This document shows positions 1 to 7,471 of a DNA stretch of 52,386 bases, piece after piece (positions within the stretch are counted from its first letter, which is position 1; every line of letters begins with the position of its first letter). The stretch is from NCBI GenBank assembly GCA_003211205.1, contig QCTJ01000012.1:1-52386 (forward strand), given 5' to 3'. Both the position numbers and the translations under genes were made by a program. Below the pieces are notes generated by a model. It was not told where the DNA came from. It saw nothing but the letters and a program-made list of their open reading frames with translations, and did not search any database. The DNA comes from Synechococcus sp. AG-673-F03 (GTDB taxonomy: Bacteria > Cyanobacteriota > Cyanobacteriia > PCC-6307 > Cyanobiaceae).

Positions 1-33
1 CCTATCTGGGGAAACGAGTGAGCTGGGTGATGA

Positions 34-267
34 CTATTGATCCAGCCACCAAGCATCGTCCTCCCAGGTCCGATCCCTTGCACTGGTTGGCTTGCGTTTT
101 TCTGTCTTGGCCTCTTCAAGGATCACCGGAGGTGGAGGTAGCAAGAACGGCTGGACCCGTATCTCCTTGCTTCTCACTTGATAGGGAATCACCTGCAGGC
201 GAATGGGTCCCGCAGCCTCCCCAGGGAGGCCCGTCAGAACCAACAGCGCAAGCAATGCCCTTCGCAT
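34..267 (-). CDS. Small secreted or exported hypothetical protein
   Basis: This reads as a 77-residue protein that begins with a positively charged, leucine-rich stretch (MRRALLALLVLTG) and an alanine-rich end (GEAAG) near residue 19, which fits a signal peptide. The mature part is short, has a run of four prolines and ends in an acidic, tryptophan-containing tail. I recognise no family. It lies at the window edge on the same strand as the element genes to its right, so it may be element cargo or flanking chromosome. The opposite-strand frame is less convincing because it has no signal-like or family-like segment. The function is unknown. Confidence 0.5.
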   Translation of the reverse strand: MRRALLALLVLTGLPGEAAGPIRLQVIPYQVRSKEIRVQPFLLPPPPVILEEAKTEKRKPTSARDRTWEDDAWWLDQ

Positions 268-747
268 GCCTCACCCAATAAATGGTGCACATTATTGATC
301 ACAAACGCCGATTCCGCAGTGCCCAGATGCATGTTTCTCGACAACGCCATCGAAGCCTGGGAAACGATGCAGAAGTCAGTGTGTCGAAGCGGTGCTCGCC
401 CCGGTGGTGAGTTTCGCTCGGGTAGAGGAAGTAAGCAAAGAGATCAGCTCATTGCCATTCGAGAGACCCTGGAGCAGCAAGAGGGCGGTACCCCCAACGT
501 CATCGCGTTTGAGCGCTTCGAAGCTACTCATATCGGGCATGTATCTAAAGCCAAGATGAATAGAAACGGGCTTACTGAGCAATTAGAGAAAGACTGGCTT
601 AATTGAGTCAGCTAAAAGCCCTGCCCTGTTTCTGCGTGGACTGTAGTATTTGATTTATTGAATTTATTGCATATGCAACGCTGTTAAGGAGTGAACAACA
701 AATAGGACGGTAGCTTGTCTGACTTACAGAGTGTTGTTCCTTATCTA
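268..747. other. Stretch without a confident gene
   Basis: Two frames cover part of this stretch on opposite strands: one of about 90 residues from an ATG at 331 on the plus strand, and one of 68 residues at 376-582 on the minus strand. Neither shows a family motif, a ribosome binding site or neighbour coupling. The piece from about 607 to 747 is AT-rich with no frame. It may hold the end of the element or decayed sequence; I cannot assign a gene. Confidence 0.4.
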
Positions 748-1014
748 CTAGTCCTCTGGGTTCTGCTTGGACGTTGCTCTTCTCAAAGCCAAGAAAGCAG
801 CAATCCCGACAAACAAAGTAATTACAAGTAGAGGAACTACTACGAACAGTCCAAGTATTAATATGTAATCAGGCAGTGTTACAGGCTGGAGAGCAATAAC
901 ACCATCACGAGTCCACCTCAAAAGGAGCTGAACCCATAGCGATAGAGAAGCAATTAAACCAACCCAAAAAGACACTGCCTGGGTTGTTGTTAGCAGCTTT
1001 GGCTTATCGGACAT
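748..1014 (-). CDS. Two-helix membrane protein of the integrative element
   Basis: This is an 88-residue protein with two hydrophobic segments, at about residues 14-32 and 47-77, and a polar C-terminus. Its ATG overlaps the TGA of the DUF3104 gene by one base (TGATG), so the two genes are probably translationally coupled and form the tail of the minus-strand element operon. I know of no named family. Small two-helix membrane proteins in mobile elements can act as holin-like, toxin-like or exclusion proteins, but nothing in this sequence selects one of these. A role in the element is inferred from the overlap only. Confidence 0.6.
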   Translation of the reverse strand: MSDKPKLLTTTQAVSFWVGLIASLSLWVQLLLRWTRDGVIALQPVTLPDYILILGLFVVVPLLVITLFVGIAAFLALRRATSKQNPED

Positions 1015-1289
1015 CAGAAAAGTGTACTTGGAACGATATGTGTCACCAAATAGGCATTGACCCAGCGGATCACGCCTGAATCCATATCAGCGATCTGAAA
1101 GAGGTTGTGGACCTTCGGATCCCGAGCAGCTCCCCCGCAGTGAATGACTTCGCCCATCCACCAGTCCTTGTCATGCTTCTGCCCGATCTGGTGGTCCCAC
1201 TTCACGATCACCGTCATCCCTGGAGCGACATCCAGAAAAATCGGGCGGTCTGACTCTGGCGAGCTGTAGACCCCAAGATCAACAGACAT
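1014..1289 (-). CDS. DUF3104 domain protein
   Basis: This 91-residue protein matches my knowledge of DUF3104, a small domain common in marine Synechococcus and Prochlorococcus, often in islands. Recognisable parts are the PGMTVIV strand, the DWWMGEVIHC segment at about residues 42-51, and GVIRWVNAYLVTHIV near the C-terminus. The biochemical function of the domain is not known to me; the pattern of short beta-strands and aromatic residues suggests an SH3-like barrel, which is inference. It lies 33 bases after the helicase gene and overlaps the membrane protein gene that follows, so it probably belongs to the same transcript. Confidence 0.8.
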   Translation of the reverse strand: MSVDLGVYSSPESDRPIFLDVAPGMTVIVKWDHQIGQKHDKDWWMGEVIHCGGAARDPKVHNLFQIADMDSGVIRWVNAYLVTHIVPSTLF

Positions 1290-1322
1290 AAGCCTTGGTA
1301 CTGGTGTGCCAGGCCAGTTCTT

Positions 1323-3059
1323 CTATGGGCTGGCAAGGCGGGGTTTCTTTCTGTCCTTGGACTTGTTCTTCTCTGCCCATGGGCCATGAGTGAGGCCGAA
1401 GATGTTCGCATTTTCATCTCCGTAGCTAGGCCGCTTATTCGTTTTCCCAGCAACTGCCTCGGATGATTTTTTATCCGAGGTTGCACTAACCCCAGTTCCT
1501 GCAAAGGGTTGTGAGGTGTTGAGGCCTCGCTCGGATGCAGCACCCATCACGGGGGCCGTATCCAGGTCTTCCCCCACTCTTAAATCAATTTCTTGAGTTG
1601 TAGAGGTCCGAGGTTGATCGCCGGGACCCGTTGCCTGTGCTGGGGTTTGGCCAGCCTCGGATGGTTCCTCTGATCCGAGGTCATCCGAGGTTGCGTCCTG
1701 CCGCCAACGGCGCGGCTGCTTGCGGCCCTTCACCGTCCGCTGGTGTTTATCCAGCACAAAGCCAAGGTCTCGCAGGGCGTCGGCCACCTTCCGCTGGATG
1801 GTGGTGTTGATCTTCCCGACCTCGGTGCAGATTTCCGCGCCGAGGATCGCTTCGTCGGTGGTGAACTCATGGTGAGGCCCCTTGTTCCGCCAACCCCGAC
1901 CGTCAATCCACTTCCTCAGTGGCTCGATGAAGATGTTCTCCATCATGAATCCGTGGTTGCGTCGTTTCGATTCGGCTTCCTGCTCAGGGCTAAGCATTGG
2001 CAGCCGTCCTGCCTCGTAGGCAAGATGGCCTGCCTTCCAAATGCGGTCACGGTCGCGGCGCAAGAGATCCAGATCCAGGCTTTCGCCATCAGCGAGGCCG
2101 AGCGAAATCACCCAGAAACGGCGGTTGCCGGTGGGATCGCGCAGGAAGTCAGTGGTGTTGACGCTGGCCACGAAGATCGAGCCCCGTGGCTCTTTCGACA
2201 GCCCTTTGCCGTAGGGCTTGCGATAGCGACAAACCTTGTCGGTGATCAATGCTTTGAGATCCCCAGCTGCCTGCCCTGCGGTGAGGGTCTCCAGCTCGGC
2301 CATCTCAATGAGCCAGCTCGTCCCGATGATCATCATCAGGTCCTTGTTGTTGTGCTGCTTGGTTGAGCAGTACCAATCCGAAGGGCCGCAGAGTGTCTCT
2401 AGCCAGGTGCTCTTCTTCTTGCCTTGACCGTCTTTCAAGGTCAGGCAGTAGTCCATCTGTGAGCCGGGCTTTCGTATCCGCTGCACTGCTCCGACGACCA
2501 TGCCCGCAAGCATGGCGTCGTACAGCGGATCGCTTGTGCCCAGGTAGGTCGTCGCAAGCGTGCCGATGTTTGCTGGCTCGATGTCGTCATCGTCCAGCAA
2601 GTCGTCGAAATACTCCCCGACTGGGTGGTAACTGTTGCCCATGGCGGCGAAGAGAATCGCGTCAATGGCGGCGTTCTTGGAGGTCCCGATGTCGTGCTGG
2701 CTTAATTGCACGTACAAGAGATTCACCAGTTCCTCAGGCAACTCCCTGCCGTCGAACTCCATCATTTCGGTGAGCTGGTTGAAGCGAAGCCGTCCCTCCC
2801 AGGCGTTGCTGAACATCAGCGACAGCTGCCCCACCGTTGGCTTGGAGGTCTCTCCCTCGTCCAGCTTTGCGAGCTGATCAACGGGCAAGTCGATCGCGGA
2901 GCCGTTGCGTGAGGGTCGGACGCACCTTGGTGAAGATGGCGAAATCGCCCCAGCTGACGTGTTGATCGCGCTTGTATCGCCACTCCTCTGTGCGCTCTCC
3001 GGGTTGGAGGTCAGGGGGGCAGAAGGTGCTGCCTTTGAAGCATCGGATGGTTTCGCCAT
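1323..3059 (-). CDS. VapE/VirE-like element replication helicase
   Basis: This 578-residue frame holds a VapE-like superfamily ATPase, used by integrative elements and phage satellites to replicate. The nucleotide-binding loop is degenerate (GQGKKKST, where GxGKST would be usual). The Walker B-type WLIEMAEL and the GNRRFW motif are clear. The first 50 or so residues have no family look and lie opposite the zinc-ribbon frame, so the real protein probably begins near LPVDQLAKLDEGE (about 2900) or was once continuous with the upstream prim-pol. The last 150 residues are disordered and rich in S, T, E and P. Confidence is high for the helicase identity and low for the start. Confidence 0.8.
   Translation of the reverse strand: MAKPSDASKAAPSAPLTSNPESAQRSGDTSAINTSAGAISPSSPRCVRPSRNGSAIDLPVDQLAKLDEGETSKPTVGQLSLMFSNAWEGRLRFNQLTEMMEFDGRELPEELVNLLYVQLSQHDIGTSKNAAIDAILFAAMGNSYHPVGEYFDDLLDDDDIEPANIGTLATTYLGTSDPLYDAMLAGMVVGAVQRIRKPGSQMDYCLTLKDGQGKKKSTWLETLCGPSDWYCSTKQHNNKDLMMIIGTSWLIEMAELETLTAGQAAGDLKALITDKVCRYRKPYGKGLSKEPRGSIFVASVNTTDFLRDPTGNRRFWVISLGLADGESLDLDLLRRDRDRIWKAGHLAYEAGRLPMLSPEQEAESKRRNHGFMMENIFIEPLRKWIDGRGWRNKGPHHEFTTDEAILGAEICTEVGKINTTIQRKVADALRDLGFVLDKHQRTVKGRKQPRRWRQDATSDDLGSEEPSEAGQTPAQATGPGDQPRTSTTQEIDLRVGEDLDTAPVMGAASERGLNTSQPFAGTGVSATSDKKSSEAVAGKTNKRPSYGDENANIFGLTHGPWAEKNKSKDRKKPRLASP
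1457..1690. repeat. Clustered octamer CCTCGGAT / ATCCGAGG
   Basis: The octamer CCTCGGAT or its complement occurs at 1457-1464, 1473-1480, 1655-1662, 1673-1680 and 1683-1690. The first two copies face each other around an 8-base T-rich loop, and the next two around a 10-base loop. All lie in the part of the helicase gene that encodes its disordered tail. They could simply be codon reuse in a Ser/Glu-rich repeat or could be protein-binding sites; sequence alone cannot decide. Confidence 0.6.
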
Positions 3060-3297
3060 CGGTATGGATCTGACAAACAGTGTTTTCGTTGCGCCCGCAG
3101 ATCGGGCAGTGAGCTAATCGCTTCCATTCACCGCGCGAGGTGCTCACGGTGCGGTGTGCCCCTGCTGCTGGTCTGGGGTAGTCCCGCTCCTGTTCGACGA
3201 TGTAGTCGCACCATTGCGATGGGAGTGGGGCCAGAGCCTCTGGGCCTTGGCCATCAGGCCAGCAATAGTTGCCGCCGCTGTAGTGGCGACCAATCAC
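2878..3297 (-). CDS. Zinc-ribbon middle part of prim-pol gene, out of frame with both ends
   Basis: This frame has the motif CPICGRNENTVCQIH followed by IRCFKGSTFCPP, a likely four-cysteine zinc ribbon of a primase. Coding-like sequence in the same frame extends upstream of the listed ATG to about 3375 (RDADGNVLQKGEVVERFG, then GLYKGRQVVVIGRHY), where it matches the expected continuation of the prim-pol domain that stops in another frame at 3336. Its 3' end overlaps the helicase frame. The prim-pol frame and the helicase frame are in register with each other and this piece is not, which is the pattern left by two compensating indels. I read it as part of one broken gene. Confidence 0.6.
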   Translation of the reverse strand: MIGRHYSGGNYCWPDGQGPEALAPLPSQWCDYIVEQERDYPRPAAGAHRTVSTSRGEWKRLAHCPICGRNENTVCQIHTDGETIRCFKGSTFCPPDLQPGERTEEWRYKRDQHVSWGDFAIFTKVRPTLTQRLRDRLAR

Positions 3298-3335
3298 AAC
3301 AACCTGGCGACCCTTGTAAAGGCCGAACCGTTCGA

Positions 3336-3800
3336 CTACTTCGCCCTTTTGCAGGACGTTTCCGTCGGCATCGCGAACGGCTGGACGCGTTTGGTCCTTC
3401 CGGTGATCTCGGTAGGAAGCAGACGGAGCTGTGCTGGCGCTGGCCGCCAGATCAACTTGAACCGATGGGGATCGTTGTCACGATCAATCCGCCAGGTGCT
3501 GATCAGCGCAGGGTCCAGCAGGTTGAGAGTGAGCAACCGATCGAAGGCGGTAATCCCATCAATGTCGATGCAGACAAGGTGATCCATGGCGATGCCGATG
3601 GACCGGATCCGTCGCCAATTTTTGAGCTGCTCAATCGACACCCCGGATTTGTTGGGCCAATCCTTCAGGAGGGGCGCTTTGAACTCATCGCCACCACCCA
3701 CGGGCAGCAAACGGTCGGTCTTGCTGATTGGTTTGAGCCTGGATAACAGCTCTTCCGCAACTGCTGCTTGTGCAGACACGCAGAGGTGTTTCTGTCTCAT
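3336..3800 (-). CDS. Prim-pol (bifunctional primase/polymerase) N-terminal part, truncated by frame change
   Basis: From the ATG at 3800 this reads as an archaeo-eukaryotic primase-like domain: SKTDRLLPVGGG near the start, KAPLLKDWPN, an acidic motif VCIDIDG, and FKLIWRPAPAQLRLLPTEI. Such prim-pols start replication of picocyanobacterial integrative elements. The frame ends at 3336, just after TGRTKRVQPFAM; the natural continuation is found one frame over. A longer frame to 3899 starts with TTG, but its extra N-terminal residues show no family feature. The product is probably truncated and inactive unless frameshifting restores it. Confidence 0.65.
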   Translation of the reverse strand: MRQKHLCVSAQAAVAEELLSRLKPISKTDRLLPVGGGDEFKAPLLKDWPNKSGVSIEQLKNWRRIRSIGIAMDHLVCIDIDGITAFDRLLTLNLLDPALISTWRIDRDNDPHRFKLIWRPAPAQLRLLPTEITGRTKRVQPFAMPTETSCKRAK

Positions 3801-3891
3801 CTCAACGGCGCAACTGAACTTTTCCGCCTTTTTATGAGACAGAACATCAGGCCATTCGTCCTGACATGTGTCCCATATTGAGATCGTGTCC

Positions 3892-3910
3892 AAGTCCAAT
3901 GATTGGACTT
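3892..3910. promoter_or_regulatory. Perfect 19-base palindrome, candidate operator
   Basis: The arms AAGTCCAAT and ATTGGACTT flank a single central G. The palindrome sits between the divergent prim-pol gene and the helix-turn-helix gene, about 90 bases upstream of the likely prim-pol start. The position fits an operator of the element's replication genes; this is inference. Confidence 0.5.
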
Positions 3911-4064
3911 TTGAGAGCTATTCCTTACGCCTACGATTGGGTCAGAAAATCCATCGCGGCGGGCAGCTCTGTTGAGCTTGTTCTTCATTTTTTTGGTGAC
4001 CTATTTACGACAACTGGTCAGAACGTATCGTCGAAGAGAATGCTTTGGAGCGTTAAAAATGGAT

Positions 4065-4087
4065 GGTCCCACTTACGGTCCCACTTA
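4065..4087. repeat. 11-base direct repeat upstream of the helix-turn-helix gene
   Basis: GGTCCCACTTA occurs at 4065-4075 and again at 4077-4087, one base apart, about 60 bases before the start of the small DNA-binding gene. The 12-base period puts the copies roughly one helical turn apart, as expected for cooperative protein binding. It is a candidate operator or iteron pair. Confidence 0.5.
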
Positions 4088-4145
4088 AAATAACTGGGGA
4101 CGGTAGATAACGCTTAGGTTCACATCGTCGATCAAAGTACCCCCA

Positions 4146-4397
4146 ATGGAACTTGAACTTCGAGTTGAAAGATTGGAAGCAATTGTCCTCACCCAGGCGC
4201 AATCATCTGGATGGGTAAAGCCATCTGTTGCCGGGCAGCTTTTAGGAATCTCGCCTCGCCGCCTCGTGCAGATGTATGACAACGGTGAGCTACACAAAGC
4301 CTGCGCAAAGCAGATCAACAACAGCACCCAGCGCCGCCGCCTTTTGTTCGATTTAGAGCTGGTTCAGAAAAGCATGGGAGGGCCAGTCCTGGCTTAG
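4146..4397 (+). CDS. Small helix-turn-helix protein, excisionase- or regulator-like
   Basis: This is an 83-residue protein. Residues 1-18 form a charged helix (ELELRVERLEAIV) and residues 23-50 look like a MerR/Xis-type helix-turn-helix (WVKPSVAGQLLGISPRRLVQ), followed by a basic wing region. It is the only plus-strand gene in the element and faces away from the prim-pol gene across a region with a perfect palindrome and an 11-base direct repeat. The likely role is a recombination directionality factor or a regulator of the element's genes; the sequence does not separate these. Confidence 0.65.
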   Translation: MELELRVERLEAIVLTQAQSSGWVKPSVAGQLLGISPRRLVQMYDNGELHKACAKQINNSTQRRRLLFDLELVQKSMGGPVLA

Positions 4398-4430
4398 CTC
4401 TCTGAAGCTGGTCGCATGAATCAGAGGTTT

Positions 4431-5174
4431 TCATGCATGGGCGTTTCTTGCTGTCGCTAATAGGAGAAGTGCGACCATGGCAATTAAACCTAAGAAAAAC
4501 CAACAAAGCCTTGATTGACTGGGGCTGGGAAGTTCTTCGCGAAAAACACTGATCAATATTCCTCCGCCAATGAATGCAGTAGCTACCGCTAATGTCAGGT
4601 CAGAGATGGGATGTAAAATTGCGGCATGAATCGTGCCAAAAATAATAGCACAGCTGCCAAGCCAGCGGAAACGTCGCCTAAAAGCTTTTTTGTGGTTTCT
4701 GTCTAATACTCGATCTGCGAGTAAAATATGTGCGCTAATTGCGACGGTATACAGAAGTCCATAGATTATTCCGGTTGTTAGCAATGAAGGCAAAGAGTAC
4801 GCGTAGAGGTAGCTTACGAGTGTAAAAAGAGCGAGACGAATAATACCTGTCCACTGAGCGCCGGATGGACTATGCGTAGTAATAACTTCCAGTGTATAAG
4901 GAATTAATACTCCCAGCAAAACAATTAGGAAAAGCAGGCTCTCGGTTAATGCACTTGGTAAGTAGAGATGAGTTCCTATAACTCGACTAATAGTGCTGCC
5001 TCCGCTCGCTAGCTCAGGCAATAGGTGAACAAAAAGATATCCCAAACCAGCTCCACCTCCGATCGAAGCCCAGCGAGTTTGAACAGTCTCTGGTTGATAT
5101 GAGATTAAACTTGCAAACCAGTGACAGCTTCCGATAGCGATAACGCAGATGGTTACTAAACACCAGAAAATCAT
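4431..5174 (-). CDS. ZIP-like multi-helix membrane protein, probable cargo
   Basis: This is a 247-residue protein with about eight hydrophobic segments. Two features recall ZIP metal transporters: GGGAGLGYLFVHLLPEL in the second helix, and FIGGGILISVFREELP near the C-terminus. It also has histidines in membrane-facing positions (HLLPEL, FGTIHAAILHPISD). The usual histidine-rich loop and the HEIPH motif of active ZIPs are not seen, so transport is unproven. It lies between the small DNA-binding gene and the integrase operon and is more AT-rich than its neighbours, which fits recently acquired cargo. It may be related to light- or metal-responsive cyanobacterial ZIP-like proteins; that is inference. 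Confidence 0.55.
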   Translation of the reverse strand: MIFWCLVTICVIAIGSCHWFASLISYQPETVQTRWASIGGGAGLGYLFVHLLPELASGGSTISRVIGTHLYLPSALTESLLFLIVLLGVLIPYTLEVITTHSPSGAQWTGIIRLALFTLVSYLYAYSLPSLLTTGIIYGLLYTVAISAHILLADRVLDRNHKKAFRRRFRWLGSCAIIFGTIHAAILHPISDLTLAVATAFIGGGILISVFREELPSPSQSRLCWFFLGLIAMVALLLLATARNAHA

Positions 5175-5237
5175 TTAACTAAAGCAATTCATTACACTCT
5201 TGATAGCAACACTTCTCGAGCTGTGAAGCTGTTTTTG

Positions 5238-5672
5238 CTAGATGGGCTTGACCACGCCCTCAAGGCTGTTGCTCGTCACATCATCAAGTGCCTCAGCTTT
5301 CATGATAATCACGTCATCATCACCACTATCAGCATCACGCTTGATAACGAGCTTGAAAGGGCAATCGCTACGTTCCAGATCTCGGCGAATGAACTTGCGC
5401 CCGTATTTTACAGAATCCTTGTGTGCCTGAATCTCGGCACCCGAAGGATCTTTGTCCCCAAATTTGCCTCGTGGTGTCCTCCAATCTTCCGGCACATCAA
5501 TTCCATATTGATGCACCCAGTCTTCATCGAGCATTTCGGAGGCGACCGTTCTTAGATACGCAATAACGCCTGCAGCTGTCCCCACTGCGTACGACTGGTT
5601 CGCAGAATTCTCGATTTCCTTAGCCAGTACGGATCGAACGAACTTGGTTTTGTCAGTGACTCCCTTCGCCAT
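5238..5672 (-). CDS. Hypothetical protein downstream of integrase
   Basis: This is a 144-residue soluble, charged protein (MAKGVTDKTKFVRSVLAKEI at the start). It begins one base after the integrase stop codon, so the two are almost certainly co-transcribed and coupled. It has no membrane segment or cysteine cluster; it contains WRTPRGKFGDKDP and a basic stretch KYGRKFIRRDLERSD. I do not recognise a family. The tight linkage to the recombinase suggests a function in integration, excision or element maintenance, but this is context only. Confidence 0.65.
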   Translation of the reverse strand: MAKGVTDKTKFVRSVLAKEIENSANQSYAVGTAAGVIAYLRTVASEMLDEDWVHQYGIDVPEDWRTPRGKFGDKDPSGAEIQAHKDSVKYGRKFIRRDLERSDCPFKLVIKRDADSGDDDVIIMKAEALDDVTSNSLEGVVKPI

Positions 5673-5673
5673 C

Positions 5674-6837
5674 TCAAGCCACCTCTTTCAACATCGCATC
5701 GAGCATTTCCTTCTCGGTTATCCAGTTGAGATAAGTCGATTCATGCTCCGCGACAGTGTGTCCCAGGCTTTTCGCTGCAAGCCTGATGTTCGTGCCCGCT
5801 TTGATTGAGTTGATCGCCCATGCGTGGCGGATGGCGTAGGCGGGGTACTTGATTCCTGCTTCCAGCCGCACTCGGTTGAACTCCATCGAGACGCACTGCT
5901 CAGGATGCACCGCTCTCTTGCCGAACGTCTCGGGAAGCCTTTCGTGTCCTGTGCCGAATAGATCCCACTTTTCGACCAGTTGCTTTTCCCTAGGCATCGC
6001 GACTCTCAGTCCTGTTTTGGTGTTGTCGCTCACTCGCAGAAGGCAGTTGTCGAGGACCTCGCATTCCCACAACTCATGAGGCCGAACGTCGTAGAGGAAG
6101 AACACCTGCAGAGCCCACTTCCATTCCGGCGCGATCTTGTCGATGTCTTCCAGGATCTGAGCGTCGCTTGGGATGTCGCGTGGGTTGAGGGACTGTTTGC
6201 CATATCCGCGTCCAAGTGCCTTGATCTCCTCGACTGCATCGATGGGTTCACGCATCAACCGCATTAACTGAACGCAGGCGAGTGAAAGCCGCTTTCTGGG
6301 ACTGCTGTTCTTGGGCAAGCTCTCGATGACATCACGCATGTGTCCCACTGAATAAGGAAGGGACTGATTCAGCTTCTTGAAAGAGGTGCCGCGATCGGTC
6401 TGCCAATAACGGCGGACTTTTTGCTGCATTGGGTCGTCCTTCCGTTCCTCAAAAAACTGCGTCTTCAGCCGTTCGATGCAAGAAGCGAAGGACTCCACCT
6501 CATCGCTGTGTTGGCGTTTCTTTGGCGTATTCCTTTTGTGCCAGTCGAAGGTTTTCCCATTTCGCCAATCAGCGATATCCAAGTTGAGGCCGATCGCTAG
6601 AGCTTCTGCTTCTTCGATGCCTTGCGCGGTGTAATCCACCTCGACCTTTATGTATCTCCTCCTTGGTCGACCCTGTACTTCTCCAGGTTGTGCGGGGAGT
6701 GTTGCTCGAAGGTGCAACGTCCGATGATGAGCACTTGGAACAACTACCCGGACACGGCGCTTTGCTTCCTTCAGACGGTCATTCACCGTCGCGAGCTGCT
6801 GCTCTAAAGCCAGTTCGTGTCGGGTGGACTTAACCAA
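5674..6837 (-). CDS. Tyrosine recombinase (integrase) of the element
   Basis: This is a 387-residue phage-type integrase. The C-terminal catalytic domain shows the arginine in YDVRPHELWE (R252), the R-H pair in AYAIRHAWA (R337, H338), a histidine in KSLGHT (H360) and the nucleophile tyrosine in STYLNW (Y369). The position before the second arginine that is often histidine is tyrosine here. The N-terminal region is basic (RPRRRYIKVEV), as in arm-binding domains. The listed start is TTG. It heads the right end of the element with a tandem repeat directly upstream. No tRNA attachment site was found beside it. Confidence 0.92.
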   Translation of the reverse strand: MVKSTRHELALEQQLATVNDRLKEAKRRVRVVVPSAHHRTLHLRATLPAQPGEVQGRPRRRYIKVEVDYTAQGIEEAEALAIGLNLDIADWRNGKTFDWHKRNTPKKRQHSDEVESFASCIERLKTQFFEERKDDPMQQKVRRYWQTDRGTSFKKLNQSLPYSVGHMRDVIESLPKNSSPRKRLSLACVQLMRLMREPIDAVEEIKALGRGYGKQSLNPRDIPSDAQILEDIDKIAPEWKWALQVFFLYDVRPHELWECEVLDNCLLRVSDNTKTGLRVAMPREKQLVEKWDLFGTGHERLPETFGKRAVHPEQCVSMEFNRVRLEAGIKYPAYAIRHAWAINSIKAGTNIRLAAKSLGHTVAEHESTYLNWITEKEMLDAMLKEVA

Positions 6838-6841
6838 AAAG

Positions 6842-6863
6842 TGTGGCCATTTCTGTGGCCATT
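6842..6863. repeat. Tandem 10-base repeat directly upstream of integrase
   Basis: TGTGGCCATT occurs at 6842-6851 and 6854-6863, a 12-base period, within 26 bases of the integrase start. On the integrase strand it reads AATGGCCACA twice. It could be an autoregulatory operator or arm-type recombinase sites. Confidence 0.5.
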
Positions 6864-7471
6864 ATGGACACAATCGAGCGTTCCGCAACGCTACCTAGTG
6901 CATTGGATATTGCTGAGAAAGCTCTTCAGAACTCAATTTTTACGAATCTCCAGCTGGGGGCTGAAAACGCTTTCTAAGTCCAGAGGTCAACATGTGGACT
7001 GGTGGTGGGAATCAGGCTGCCAATGACCTGTTGGATCAGCGTCAGCCTGTGCTGAGGTGACCGATACGGTGAGGATCATTGAGCTGATGAAGGAGACTGA
7101 TTGTTATTTTCTCTTGATTGCAACCCTTCAGAAGTAAGCCAGAATCCAGGATCTTTGTTGCGTCTAGACCTGAGTTTCGAAGCACGGTTCTTCAGGCCTC
7201 CACTTGACGATTGCTGGTTTATGGAGCGACAGTAATGAATCACTTAAATATTTCGATTGTGAGTCATCAAATCACAGTGTAAGGGAGCTCTCGTGTCAAA
7301 GTACTTAATAATTTTCTCTTCTATTCATCTTCGTTAGTATTGCATTTAGTCGTCTAATTGATTAATTGATACGACTTAGAATGGCTTTCAAAAATTTTTT
7401 CTCTGTGTGACATTTGGTGCTGACGCTGTTGCAGTGGTTGGCTAAAGAGTCTTTAGAGACTTTGGCGACTC
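6864..7471. other. AT-rich stretch without a gene
   Basis: No frame of useful length, no tRNA cloverleaf and no terminator with a clear T-tract was seen in these 608 bases. The base composition is more AT-rich than the core regions. The right attachment site of the element should lie here or just upstream, but I could not identify a repeated core. Confidence 0.5.

Noticed and set aside
178-606. 142-residue plus-strand frame near the left edge
   Set aside because: Its first part overlaps the better supported signal-peptide gene on the other strand and no motif or ribosome binding site supports it.
6960-6990. Sequence resembling a tRNA-Arg anticodon loop (CTTTCTAAG) near the integrase
   Set aside because: The flanking bases do not pair as an anticodon stem and no T-arm or acceptor stem is present, so it is not a tRNA or a clear remnant.
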